From NCBI RefSeq assembly GCF_009823805.1, contig NZ_WUEK01000006.1, positions 186,001 through 250,000 of the forward strand: a stretch of DNA of 64,000 bases, given 5' to 3'. Origin of the DNA: Nocardioides flavescens (GTDB taxonomy: Bacteria > Actinomycetota > Actinomycetes > Propionibacteriales > Nocardioidaceae). The notes under the pieces are model-generated. The model was given only the letters and a program-made list of their open reading frames with translations. It had not been told where the DNA came from and did not search any database. Shown in pieces: positions 16,852-25,227 of this stretch. A program made the position numbers and the translations under genes. Position 1 is the first letter of the stretch. Every line of letters begins with the position of its first letter.

Positions 16852-18228
16852 ATGGCCGCTCGCACCCTCCTCCGTGGTGGCACCGTCCTCACCTCGCGCA
16901 GCCCCGGCGAGGTGCTCGAGGACACCGACGTCCTGATCGGCGCCGACGGCACGATCGAGGCGATCGGGCGCGGCCTCGAGGCCGACGGTGCCGAGGTGCT
17001 GGACGTGACCGGGCGCATCGTGATGCCCGGCTTCGTCGACACCCACCGCCACACCTGGCAGTCGGTGGTGCGCAACATCGCCTCCGACTGGTCGCTGACC
17101 GAGTACTTCGCCGGTCTGCACACCGGGCTGAGCCAGTACTTCCGCGCCGAGGACACCTACACCGGCAACTACCTCGGCGCCCTCGAGGCCCTCGACAGCG
17201 GCATCACCACGCTCGTCGACTGGTCGCACAACCTGTTCAGCCCCGAGCACGCGGACGCCGCCGTGCAGGCGCTGCGCGACACCCGGATGCGCGCGGTCTT
17301 CGCCCACGGCGGCGGCGCCCCGCAGTGGAGTGCGCCGCTGCCGAGCGCGGTGCCCCACCCCGACGACGCGCGGCGGGTGCGCGAGGAGCACTTCTCCGGC
17401 GACGACGGCCTCGTGACGATGGCGCTCGCGCTGCGCGGGCCGCAGTTCGCGACCCGCGAGGTCAACCGCCAGGACTACGCGCTCGCCGACGAGCTCGACC
17501 TGCGCGTCACGGTGCACGTCGGGGACGGCTCGTGGGGCAAGTCGGGTCCGGTGCGGATCCTGCAGGAGGACGGGCTGCTCTCCGACCGCGTCACCTACGT
17601 CCACTGCTGCACGCTGGCCGACGACGAGCTGAAGCTGATCGCGGACTCCGGCGGCACGGCCTCGGTCGCGCCCGACGTCGAGATGCAGATGGGCCACGGC
17701 TTCCCGGCGACCGGGCGGCTGCTGCGCGCCGGCATCCGGCCGACGTTCTCCATCGACGTGTGCAGCTCGAACGGCGGCGACATGTTCGGCACGATGCGCA
17801 CCGCGATCGGCATGCAGCGCGCGCTCGACAACGCCCCGCACCTCGAGGCCGACGAGGCCATCGACCGGATCGGCCTCACCTGCGCCGAGGTGCTGCAGTT
17901 CGCCACCATCGACGGCGCGCGTGCCGCCGGGCTCGACCACGTCACCGGCTCGCTCGAGGTCGGCAAGGCCGCCGACGTCGTCGTGCTCGAGCACCGCTCG
18001 CTCGGCTTCCTGCCGATGAACAACCCGCTCGGCGCGGTCGTCTACAACGCCCACCCGGGTCTCGTGCGGGACGTCTTCGTGGCGGGCGAGCGGGTCAAGG
18101 CCGACGGCGAGCTGGTCGGGGTCGACCTCGACGCCCTGCGCGAGCGCGTCAACGCCTCGCGCGACCACATCGTCGGTGCCATGCCCGAGGCCGAGATCGG
18201 CGGCGGCTGGCACCCGGACCTGGGATGA
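16852..18228 (+). CDS. Amidohydrolase-superfamily enzyme (SsnA/Trz/Atz-like)
   Basis: This 458-residue metal-dependent hydrolase has an N-terminal beta-sandwich (1-60), then the barrel with HxH in GFVDTHRHTW near residue 64. Metal-site histidines follow in VTVHVGDGS near 221 and TYVHCCTLADDE near 243, and the catalytic Asp lies in FSIDVCSSNGG near 303. The C-terminus has the typical GSLEVGKAADVVVLE sandwich strand. The pattern fits the cytosine-deaminase/chlorohydrolase branch that deaminates or dechlorinates heterocycles. The substrate is unknown. It is monocistronic, converging with the XRE-cupin gene 4 bases away. Confidence 0.9.
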   Translation: MAARTLLRGGTVLTSRSPGEVLEDTDVLIGADGTIEAIGRGLEADGAEVLDVTGRIVMPGFVDTHRHTWQSVVRNIASDWSLTEYFAGLHTGLSQYFRAEDTYTGNYLGALEALDSGITTLVDWSHNLFSPEHADAAVQALRDTRMRAVFAHGGGAPQWSAPLPSAVPHPDDARRVREEHFSGDDGLVTMALALRGPQFATREVNRQDYALADELDLRVTVHVGDGSWGKSGPVRILQEDGLLSDRVTYVHCCTLADDELKLIADSGGTASVAPDVEMQMGHGFPATGRLLRAGIRPTFSIDVCSSNGGDMFGTMRTAIGMQRALDNAPHLEADEAIDRIGLTCAEVLQFATIDGARAAGLDHVTGSLEVGKAADVVVLEHRSLGFLPMNNPLGAVVYNAHPGLVRDVFVAGERVKADGELVGVDLDALRERVNASRDHIVGAMPEAEIGGGWHPDLG

Positions 18229-18232
18229 GCGG

Positions 18233-18913
18233 CTAGTGGAGGTCGTCCATCGCCCGCAGCACGTCGACCGCCGACGTGAGGTTGGCCGGTGGTCCCTCGG
18301 GCTCGCCGGGAGCCGTGGGCAGCGACTGGTTCTGCGCGCGACGACCCACCACGAACCACACGCCGCGGGCGATCTCGGTGCCGTGGTTGGTGTAGAGGTG
18401 CGGGCGCGCGGAGTCGAAGTGGAGCGAGTCGCCCGGGCCGAGCTCGAGGCTCTCGAAGTCGAGCTGCAGCGTGAGTCGTCCCTCGGTGACGTAGGCGTAC
18501 TCCACCCCCGCGTGGCGCATCATCCGGCCCTCCACCGAGCTGGACGCGCCGGGTGCGTAGGTCACCAGGATGGGGTCGACGGGCGAGCCCGCTCCGGCGG
18601 CCAGCCGCTCCCAGGTGACGCCGTTCTCCATCTCGAGGACGGCGCCCTCGCCGGCGCGCTGCACGGGCGGCGTCCCGTCCGGCACGGCGTACGCCGGGTC
18701 GCCGGTGCCGACCTCGACCCCCAGCAGCTGGTCGACCGAGACACCGAGGTGGTTGACCAGCGCGTAGAGCGTCGAGACCGACGGCTGCACCTTGCCCGTC
18801 TCGACCTGCGACAGCAGCGACGCGGACACGCCCAGCGACTGGGCGACGCTGCGCAGGCTCAGCCCGCGCGCCCGTCGCGCGTCGCGCAGCTGCGCCCCGA
18901 TCTCCGTCGTCAC
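18233..18913 (-). CDS. XRE-family regulator with C-terminal cupin domain
   Basis: This 226-residue protein starts at a GTG reading VTTEIGAQLRDARRARGLSL. The Cro/CI helix-turn-helix occupies residues 8-62, with VAQSLGVSASLLSQVETGKVQPS as the DNA-reading part. The cupin barrel follows at about 105-195, including GVEYAYVTEGRLTLQL, LGPGDSLHFDSARPHLYTN and a terminal GVWFVVG strand. Such regulators bind a small metabolite in the cupin and usually repress nearby catabolic genes. It is divergent from the M24 gene (64-base gap) and convergent with the amidohydrolase, so it is a likely controller of this island. Confidence 0.92.
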   Translation of the reverse strand: MTTEIGAQLRDARRARGLSLRSVAQSLGVSASLLSQVETGKVQPSVSTLYALVNHLGVSVDQLLGVEVGTGDPAYAVPDGTPPVQRAGEGAVLEMENGVTWERLAAGAGSPVDPILVTYAPGASSSVEGRMMRHAGVEYAYVTEGRLTLQLDFESLELGPGDSLHFDSARPHLYTNHGTEIARGVWFVVGRRAQNQSLPTAPGEPEGPPANLTSAVDVLRAMDDLH

Positions 18914-18977
18914 CGCCCGGACTCTAGCCGTCTCCCCGTCACGACCCCGTGCACCAGCACGTCCTGAGAGGACCCCG

Positions 18978-20360
18978 ATGAAGCCCACCGGCACCACCGG
19001 CACGACCGCCGTCGACTGGGAGCAGCGCGTCGACTTCGACCGCCTGCGCGACGAGCGGCTCGCCCGCCTGCGCGCCGAGCTCGAGCGCTCCGAGCTCGGG
19101 GCGGTGCTGGCCTTCGACTTCTCCAACATCCGCTACATGACCGCGACCCACATCGGCACCTGGGCGATGGACAAGCTGATCCGCTTCAGCCTGCTCACCC
19201 GCGGCACCGACCCGATCTCGTGGGACTTCGGCTCCGCCGCCAAGCACCACGCGCTCTACAACCCCTGGCTCGACCGGACCTCCAGCGAGCTCGACGCCGA
19301 CCCGCACGCGCCGCACCACGGCGCCACCCGGCCGCGGCTCGAGAGCGGCGCCCGGGCCGGCATCTCGACGCTGCGCGGGGCCTTCACCCCCGACGCCGGC
19401 ATCGCCGAGGAGGTGGCCCGCAAGATCAAGCGCGAGCTGGAGAAGTTCGGCGTCGCCGACCAGCCGCTCGGCATCGACGTCGTCGAGCTGCCGATCCTCT
19501 TCGCACTGCAGCAGCAGGGCATCACCGTCGTCGACGGCCAGCAGGTCTTCATGGAGGCCCGGCGGATCAAGACCCACGACGAGATCCGGCTGCTCACCCA
19601 GGCCGCCTCGATGGTGGACGCGGCCTATGAGGAGCTGCACCGGTTCCTGCGTCCCGGCGTCCGCGAGAACGAGGCGGTCGGCCTGGTCGCCAAGACGCTC
19701 TACGACCTCGGCTCGGAGTACGTCGAGGGCGTCAACGCCATCTCCGGCGAACGCTGCTCGCCGCATCCGCACGTGTTCTCCGACCGGCTGATCCGCCCCG
19801 GCGACCCGGCGTTCTTCGACATCCTGCACAGCTTCAACGGCTACCGCACCTGCTACTACCGCACCTTCGCCGTCGGCTCGGCGAGCTCGGCGCAGCGCGA
19901 CGCCTACACCCGTGCCCGGGAGTACATGGACCGCGCCATCGCCCTGGTGCGACCCGGCGCGACCACCGCCGACATCGTCTCGGTCTGGCCGACCGCGCAG
20001 GAGTTCGGCTTCCCCGACGAGGAGGCGGCGTTCGCGCTGCAGTACGGCCACGGCGTCGGGCTGTCGATCTGGGAGAAGCCGATCTTCTCCCGCCTCGTCT
20101 CGCTCGAGCACCCGGAGGAGCTGCAGGAGGGGATGGTCTTCGCCCTCGAGACCTACTGGCCCTCCGCCGACGGCTGGGGCGCGGCCCGCATCGAGGAGGA
20201 GGTCGTCGTGACCGCCGACGGGTGCGAGGTCATCACGAAGTTCCCCGCCGAGGAGCTCATCGTCGCCGGCAAGCGCTACTTCACCGTCGACGGCGCCCTG
20301 CCGCTCCAGCGCGACCCCCAGTCGCACCTCAACACCACCTGGGGCCGCGGCGAGGCGTGA
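18978..20360 (+). CDS. M24 family (creatinase / Xaa-Pro peptidase / DddP-like) hydrolase
   Basis: This 460-residue protein has AGAGGA 8 bases upstream of its ATG. The N-terminal creatinase-like domain (about 20-195) holds LAFDFSNIRYMTATHIG. The C-terminal pita-bread domain (215-440) keeps the first ligand Asp in PAFFDILHSF, the His in QYGHGVGLSIWEKP, and the two Glu in FALETYW and RIEEEVVV. The second ligand Asp, usually in GYxxDxTRTF, is Cys here (GYRTCYYRTF). Overall layout and length resemble the DddP/creatinase branch rather than classical aminopeptidase P, so a carbon-nitrogen or lyase reaction on a small molecule is as likely as peptide cleavage. It is divergent from the XRE-cupin gene. 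Confidence 0.88.
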   Translation: MKPTGTTGTTAVDWEQRVDFDRLRDERLARLRAELERSELGAVLAFDFSNIRYMTATHIGTWAMDKLIRFSLLTRGTDPISWDFGSAAKHHALYNPWLDRTSSELDADPHAPHHGATRPRLESGARAGISTLRGAFTPDAGIAEEVARKIKRELEKFGVADQPLGIDVVELPILFALQQQGITVVDGQQVFMEARRIKTHDEIRLLTQAASMVDAAYEELHRFLRPGVRENEAVGLVAKTLYDLGSEYVEGVNAISGERCSPHPHVFSDRLIRPGDPAFFDILHSFNGYRTCYYRTFAVGSASSAQRDAYTRAREYMDRAIALVRPGATTADIVSVWPTAQEFGFPDEEAAFALQYGHGVGLSIWEKPIFSRLVSLEHPEELQEGMVFALETYWPSADGWGAARIEEEVVVTADGCEVITKFPAEELIVAGKRYFTVDGALPLQRDPQSHLNTTWGRGEA

Positions 20361-20369
20361 CGGCGGCCG

Positions 20370-20463
20370 CCGGTGGTTGAGGAAGGACGAAGTCCTGTCT
20401 CGAAACCACCTCTACGGCATGAGTGGTTTCGAGACGGTCCTGGCGGACCTCCTCAACCACCGG
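20370..20463. repeat. Dispersed palindromic repeat, paired copy
   Basis: Two facing units are present: one from CCGGTGGTTGAGGAAGGACG to TCTCGAAACCACC, and one from GAGTGGTTTCGAGACGG to CCTCAACCACCGG. Each unit is an inverted repeat and the two are inverted to each other, giving a nested hairpin. The right edge runs into the end of the GntR gene and supplies its last codons. Confidence 0.85.
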
Positions 20464-21100
20464 TGCTCAGCAGGTCACCGTGCTCGAGCAGGGCGACCTT
20501 GGTGCGCCGGATGTGCAGGCTGAGCACGTGGGCCGCGACGTCGCCGTCGCGGCGGCGCAGGGCCTCGAGGAGCAGCTCGTGCTCGGCCGAGATGACCCAC
20601 GAGCCCTGGCTGCCGGCGAGGCGGGCGAAGGCGCGGCGGTAGGGCTGGGTGGTGTCCCACAGGCGGGCGATGATCGCGGAGAGCTGCGTCTCGCTCGACC
20701 CGGCGTACGACGTCCAGTGGAAGCGGCGGTCGAGGTCGAGGAAGGTCTCGACGTCGTCGGTCGCGGCGATCTCGTCCTGGGTGGTGCGCATGGCGTCGAG
20801 GTGCTCGTCGGTGAGGCCGGGCAGGCTGTCGAGGAGCAGCAGCGGCTCGATCCGCTCGCGGATCTCGTAGGACAGCTCGAGGTCGCGGCGGCTCATGCTG
20901 GCCACCCACGCCCCCGCGTTGGCCCGCAGCGTCACGAGGCCGCGCTGCTCCAGGATGCGCAACGCCTCGCGCACGGGGATGCGGCTCGCGGACAGGTCAG
21001 CGGCCAGCTCGTCCTGGGTGATGCGTTGCCCCGGGGCGAGCTCGCCGCGCAGGATCCGCCCGGCGAGGACGTCGGCGATCCGCTGACTGGTGGTGCTCAC
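20453..21100 (-). CDS. GntR-family regulator, FCD subfamily
   Basis: This 215-residue protein has a GTG start. The N-terminal winged helix (residues 1-70) includes QRITQDELAADLSASRIPVREALRILEQRGLV. The C-terminal all-helical FCD domain has metal-site residues in DLDRRFHWTSYAGS and SAEHELLLEALRRRD. FCD regulators bind carboxylate metabolites and repress catabolic operons. The last four residues (STGG) and the TGA come from the repeat element at 20370-20463, so the element's right border overlaps the gene end. A dyad near 21645 upstream of the VOC/E1 genes suits this regulator. Confidence 0.93.
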   Translation of the reverse strand: MSTTSQRIADVLAGRILRGELAPGQRITQDELAADLSASRIPVREALRILEQRGLVTLRANAGAWVASMSRRDLELSYEIRERIEPLLLLDSLPGLTDEHLDAMRTTQDEIAATDDVETFLDLDRRFHWTSYAGSSETQLSAIIARLWDTTQPYRRAFARLAGSQGSWVISAEHELLLEALRRRDGDVAAHVLSLHIRRTKVALLEHGDLLSTGG

Positions 21101-21123
21101 GGGACCCTCACCAGGTCACGCTC

Positions 21124-21624
21124 TCACCGGTACGGCGCGGGGTCGCGGTCGACGGCGCGTCCCTCGGGGTAGGACACCAGCTCGAACTGCATGCCCCAGG
21201 GCGCGCGGAAGTAGACCCACCGCTGACCGAGGTGCGCCCCACCGCTGGTGACGGGCGACCCCATCACCTCGACGCCGGCGGCCCGCAGCGCCTCGACCGC
21301 GGCGTCGAGGTCGTCGACGTAGAACGCCACGTGGTGCCCGCCGACGTCGCTGTTGCGCGGGGGAGCGGACGCCTGGTCGGGGGCGTCGTAGGCGAACAGC
21401 TCGAAGACGGTGGATCCGATCGCGAAGAAGCGGATCTCGGCGATCGCCGCCCGGTCGTCGACCCCGAGGTGCTCGCTCATCCACGTGCCCTCGCCCTCGC
21501 GCCGTCCGAGGCGGTAGCGGTACGTCGCGCCGAGCACGTCGACGAGGAACCGGTGGGCCTCGTCGAGGTCGGGGACGGTGAAGCCGACGTGGTCGACGGC
21601 GCGGACGCCGGGCAGGACGGGCAT
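21124..21624 (-). CDS. VOC/glyoxalase-fold protein
   Basis: This 166-residue protein has two vicinal-oxygen-chelate repeats. The first starts VDHVGFTVPDLDEAHRFLVDVLG and ends FELFAYDAP. The second has GGHHVAFYVDDLDAAVEALRAAGVEV and ends GMQFELVSYP. The metal-ligand His and Glu positions of the fold (H in DHVGF, E in FELF, H in HHVAF, E in FELV) are all present, so an active metal site is plausible. It lies 23 bases after the GntR start on the same strand and is probably co-transcribed with that regulator, divergent from the E1-E2 operon. The substrate is not evident. Confidence 0.88.
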   Translation of the reverse strand: MPVLPGVRAVDHVGFTVPDLDEAHRFLVDVLGATYRYRLGRREGEGTWMSEHLGVDDRAAIAEIRFFAIGSTVFELFAYDAPDQASAPPRNSDVGGHHVAFYVDDLDAAVEALRAAGVEVMGSPVTSGGAHLGQRWVYFRAPWGMQFELVSYPEGRAVDRDPAPYR

Positions 21625-21644
21625 CGAACTCTCCTCGCGGTTGC

Positions 21645-21656
21645 AATGGATCCAAT
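21645..21656. promoter_or_regulatory. Candidate GntR operator
   Basis: AATGGATCCAAT is a near-perfect 12-bp dyad in the 85-base divergent gap between the VOC and E1 genes. It matches the short GGATCC-centred palindromes that many actinobacterial FCD-type GntR repressors use. The link to the neighbouring GntR protein is an inference. Confidence 0.45.
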
Positions 21657-21674
21657 CAGACCCTAGCGTGTGCT

Positions 21675-21690
21675 GTGTTCAGTGTCACTG
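21675..21690. promoter_or_regulatory. 16-bp motif shared with the amidohydrolase promoter
   Basis: GTGTTCAGTGTCACTG contains the dyad CAGTG/CACTG and differs at two positions from 16752-16767. It ends 19 bases before the E1 start and 10 bases before its ribosome-binding site, a place where a bound protein would block transcription. Confidence 0.5.
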
Positions 21691-21709
21691 CACGCCGCAG
21701 GAGGTCCCC

Positions 21710-23914
21710 GTGCCCGACCGTCGTCCCCTCACCCCAGCCGCGCCCTGGGTGGAGCTCACGCTCAGCCCTGAGGAGCGAGGCGCGGTCGACCCGTCCGTCG
21801 CCCTGACGCTGCTCGGCCGGGCACAGTGGATCCGATCCTTCGAGGAGTACGTCCTCGAGCTCGCCGGCAAGGGGCTCGTCCACGGCCCGGCGCACTCGAG
21901 CATCGGCCAGGAGGGCGGCGCCGTCGGCTCCGTGCTGCCGTTGCGCTCCGACGACCACGTGAGCGGCTCGCACCGCGGTCACCACCAGTTCCTGGCCAAG
22001 GCGTTCGGCCACGTCGCCGAGGGGCGGGCGGAGGGCTTGCCCGAGCTCCCCGAGCTCACCGCCGACGTGCGCACCGTCCTGCGCCGCACCCTCGCCGAGA
22101 TCTGCGGTCTGGCCGAGGGCTACTGCCGCGGCCGCGGCGGCTCGATGCACCTGCAGTGGCGCGAGGCCGGCGCGATGGGCACCAACGCGATCGTCGGCGG
22201 CGGTGTGCCCCAGGCCGCCGGTTCGGCGTACGCCATGCGCCACGCCGGCACCGACGCGGTCAGCGTGACCTACTTCGGCGACGGCGCGGTCAACATCGGC
22301 TCGGTGCTGGAGACCCTCAACCTCGCCGCGGCGTGGAAGCTGCCGGTCTGCTTCTTCATCGAGAACAACCAGTACGCCGTCTCGACGCCCGTCTCCGCCG
22401 TCACGGCCGAGACCCGGCTCTCGGCCCGCGGCCTCGGCTTCGGCATCCCGAGCTGGAGCGTCGACGGGATGGACCCGCTCGCGGTGCACGCCGCCATGAG
22501 CGAGGCCGTCGACCACATGCGCGCCGGCCACGGCCCGACGATCGTCGAGGCCGAGGTCTACCGCTACTTCCACCAGAACGGCCCCTACCCGGGCAGCGCC
22601 TTCGGCTACCGCGACAAGGCCGAGGAGGCCGCCTGGCGCGAGCGCGACCCGATCGCCCGGCTCCGCGCCGAGGCGGTCGAGCGGGGGCTCGCCACCACCC
22701 AGGAGCTCGACGCCGCGGCGGCGCTGGCCGAGCAGACCATGCGCGAGATCGGCGACGAGCTGCTCGAGCCGGTCCCCGGCGGCAAGCCCGACGAACGCCG
22801 CATCCGCCCGGCCCTGTGGCCGCGCACCGACTTCGTCGACGTCGGCGTGCGCGGCGACCTGTCCGAGCTGGAGGGCGTGCGCACCGCCGAGCTCGAGGAC
22901 CACGACCAGACGACCGAGCGCCGCTTCATCGACGTGGCCAGCGAGGTGGTCGCGCGCCGCATGGAGCTCGACGAGTCCGTCGTCGTGCTCGGCGAGGACG
23001 TCGACGGCCTCAAGGGCGGCACCAACGGCGCGACCCGCGCACCGCTCGAGGAGTTCCCCGACCGGGTCCTCGGGACCCCGATCAGCGAGAACGCCTTCAC
23101 CGGCATGGCGGGCGGCATGGCCCTCGACGGCCGGGTGCGCCCGGTCGTGGAGTTCATGTACGCCGACTTCATGTGGGTCGCGGCCGACCAGCTCTTCAAC
23201 CAGGTCGCCAAGGCGCGCCACATGTTCGGCGGCGACAGCGCCGTGCCGTTCGTGCTGCGCAGCAAGCTCGCCGCCGGCACCGGCTACGGCTCCCAGCACT
23301 CGATGGACCCCGCCGGCGTGCTCACCACCGCGCCCGGGCTGCGCGTGGTCGCGCCGTCGACGCCCTACGACTACGTCGGGCTGATGAACACCGCGCTCAC
23401 CTGCGACGACCCGGTCGTCGTGCTCGAGCACGTCGACCTCTACCCGACCACCGGGCCCGTGCCGGTCGACGACCTCGACTACCACCTGCCCGTCGGGCGG
23501 GCCGCCGTACGACGGCGCGGCGACCAGCTCACCGTCATCAGCTACCTCTCGATGGTCGGCCACTGCGCCGAGGCCCTCGACCGGGTGCCCGAGCTCGAGG
23601 CCGACCTGGTCGACCTGCGTTGGCTCGACCGCGCCTCGCTCGACTGGGAGACCATCGAGGAGAGCGTGCGCCGCACCAACCGCGTGCTCATCGTCGAGCA
23701 GGGCGCCGTCGGCACGTCGTACGGCGGGTGGCTGGGCGACGAGATCAGCCGGCGGCTCTTCGACTGGCTCGACGCGCCCGTCGAGCGCGTCCACGGCGCG
23801 ACCGCGTCGCCCAGCATCAGCAAGGTCCTCGAGCGGGCGGCCATCGCCCGCACCGAGGAGGTCGTGACCGCGCTGCGCTCGATCGCGGCCGAGCTGTCCG
23901 GGACGGGTGAGTGA
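21710..23914 (+). CDS. Fused E1 alpha-beta subunit of a 2-oxoacid dehydrogenase complex
   Basis: This 734-residue protein starts at a GTG with AGGAGG six bases upstream. The N-terminal half (about 30-370) is E1alpha: HGPAHSSIGQEGGAVG, GRGGSMHL near 141, and the thiamine diphosphate motif GDG at 190-192 with NN at 219-220. The C-terminal half (about 405-730) is E1beta: VVVLGEDV, TPISENAFTGMAGGMALDG, and VRPVVEFMYADFMW. Most branched-chain and acetoin-type E1 enzymes are two separate genes; here they are one chain. It overlaps the E2 gene by 8 bases. The substrate could be a branched 2-oxoacid, pyruvate or acetoin. A dedicated E3 is not in the window. Confidence 0.93.
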   Translation: MPDRRPLTPAAPWVELTLSPEERGAVDPSVALTLLGRAQWIRSFEEYVLELAGKGLVHGPAHSSIGQEGGAVGSVLPLRSDDHVSGSHRGHHQFLAKAFGHVAEGRAEGLPELPELTADVRTVLRRTLAEICGLAEGYCRGRGGSMHLQWREAGAMGTNAIVGGGVPQAAGSAYAMRHAGTDAVSVTYFGDGAVNIGSVLETLNLAAAWKLPVCFFIENNQYAVSTPVSAVTAETRLSARGLGFGIPSWSVDGMDPLAVHAAMSEAVDHMRAGHGPTIVEAEVYRYFHQNGPYPGSAFGYRDKAEEAAWRERDPIARLRAEAVERGLATTQELDAAAALAEQTMREIGDELLEPVPGGKPDERRIRPALWPRTDFVDVGVRGDLSELEGVRTAELEDHDQTTERRFIDVASEVVARRMELDESVVVLGEDVDGLKGGTNGATRAPLEEFPDRVLGTPISENAFTGMAGGMALDGRVRPVVEFMYADFMWVAADQLFNQVAKARHMFGGDSAVPFVLRSKLAAGTGYGSQHSMDPAGVLTTAPGLRVVAPSTPYDYVGLMNTALTCDDPVVVLEHVDLYPTTGPVPVDDLDYHLPVGRAAVRRRGDQLTVISYLSMVGHCAEALDRVPELEADLVDLRWLDRASLDWETIEESVRRTNRVLIVEQGAVGTSYGGWLGDEISRRLFDWLDAPVERVHGATASPSISKVLERAAIARTEEVVTALRSIAAELSGTGE

Positions 23915-25199
23915 CGTGGCGCAGCTGCTGAGGGTGCCTGAGGTCGCCGCCGGCGCGACCGAGGTCGTGCTGTCGGAGTGGCTCGTCGTCGAGGGCGCGG
24001 AGGCGTCGGCCGGTGAGCCGGTCGCCGTCGTCGAGACCGACAAGGCGACCGTCGAGGTCGAGTCGGACGCCAGCGGCGTGCTGCTGCGCGCGCTGGTCTC
24101 CCCGGGAGCGGTCGTCGCCGTCGGCGCGCCGATGGCCCTGGTCGGTGCCCGTGCCGACGTGGGGGAGGAGGACCGGCTGCTGGCCGAGCTGGGCGTGGAG
24201 GCGTCGGCGCCCGAGCAGCCCGCCGCGCCGCGGCGCGACCTACCGGCCGAGGAGGCGGAGTCGCCGACCCCCGAGGCCGCCGAGGTGCCGACGGCACCCG
24301 ACCCGGTCGAGACGCCGTCGAGCACCGCGCCGCGCCGCATCTTCATCTCGCCGCTGGCCCGCAAGCTGCTGAAGCAGGCGGGGCTCGGGCCCGAGGACGT
24401 GCGCGGCACCGGCCCGCACGGCCGGATCACCCGGCGCGACGCCGACGCGGCCATCGCGGCGCACCGGGAGGCGCCGGCCCCCACCGCGCCCGCGCCCGCA
24501 CCCTCATCTGCACCCGAGGTCGCGGGGGAGCGCGAGCCCCACACCCGGCTGCGCCGGGCCGTCGCAGCGCGGCTCACCCAGAGCAAGCGCGACGTGCCGC
24601 ACTTCTACCTCAAGCGCACGGCACTCATCGACGACCTGCTCGCCTTCCGGGCCCAGGTCAACGCCCACGCGCCGGTCAAGATCTCGGTCAACGACCTCGT
24701 GGTGCGGGCCGTCGGGCTCGCCCACGTCGCCGTGCCCGAGGTCAACGCGATCTGGACCGAGGACGCGACCGTCCGGCTCCCGTCGGTCGACGTCGCCGTC
24801 GCCGTCGCCTCCGAGCGCGGCCTCGTCACCCCCGTGGTGCGCGACGTCCAGGACCGCACGCTGACCTCCATCTCGAGCGCGGTGCGCGACCTCGCGACGC
24901 GGGCCGACGCGGGTCGGCTGCAGCAGTCCGAGCTCGAGGGCGGCTCGATCACCGTCACCAACCTCGGGATGTACGGCGTGGAGGAGTTCGCGGCGATCAT
25001 CAACCCGCCGCAGTCGTGCATCCTCGCGGTCGGTGCGGGCCGGCAGGCGCCGGTCGTGCGCGACGGCGAGCTCGCGGTCGCCACCCAGCTCGGCCTGGTG
25101 CTCTCCGTCGACCACCGCGTCATCGACGGTGCGCTCGCCGCCCGCTGGCTCGGTGCGCTCGTCGAGCTGCTCGAGCAGCCGGTCCGCCTCGTCGTCTGA
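23907..25199 (+). CDS. E2 acyltransferase of a 2-oxoacid dehydrogenase complex
   Basis: This 430-residue protein has a GTG start inside the E1 gene. One lipoyl domain (1-78) carries the lipoylated Lys46 in ETDKATVE. A Pro/Ala/Glu-rich linker leads to the peripheral-subunit-binding domain (about 145-180, SPLARKLLKQAGLGPEDVRGTG). A second linker leads to the catalytic domain (about 205-430) with the active-site His403 in VDHRVIDG. A single lipoyl domain is like E. coli SucB and acetoin/branched-chain E2. Co-expression with the fused E1 is certain from the overlap; the acyl group transferred is not known. Confidence 0.94.
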   Translation: MSDVAQLLRVPEVAAGATEVVLSEWLVVEGAEASAGEPVAVVETDKATVEVESDASGVLLRALVSPGAVVAVGAPMALVGARADVGEEDRLLAELGVEASAPEQPAAPRRDLPAEEAESPTPEAAEVPTAPDPVETPSSTAPRRIFISPLARKLLKQAGLGPEDVRGTGPHGRITRRDADAAIAAHREAPAPTAPAPAPSSAPEVAGEREPHTRLRRAVAARLTQSKRDVPHFYLKRTALIDDLLAFRAQVNAHAPVKISVNDLVVRAVGLAHVAVPEVNAIWTEDATVRLPSVDVAVAVASERGLVTPVVRDVQDRTLTSISSAVRDLATRADAGRLQQSELEGGSITVTNLGMYGVEEFAAIINPPQSCILAVGAGRQAPVVRDGELAVATQLGLVLSVDHRVIDGALAARWLGALVELLEQPVRLVV

Positions 25200-25227
25200 C
25201 CCGCCGGCCCGACCACACCGCCGTACG

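Noticed and set aside
18978..20360. Assignment of the M24 gene as DddP (DMSP lyase)
   Set aside because: Layout and length are similar, but a ligand Asp is missing and no other DMSP gene is present; the call is kept at family level.
21656..24586. 976-residue minus-strand open frame opposite E1-E2
   Set aside because: It is antisense to conserved 2-oxoacid dehydrogenase genes, with a composition of reversed codons only.
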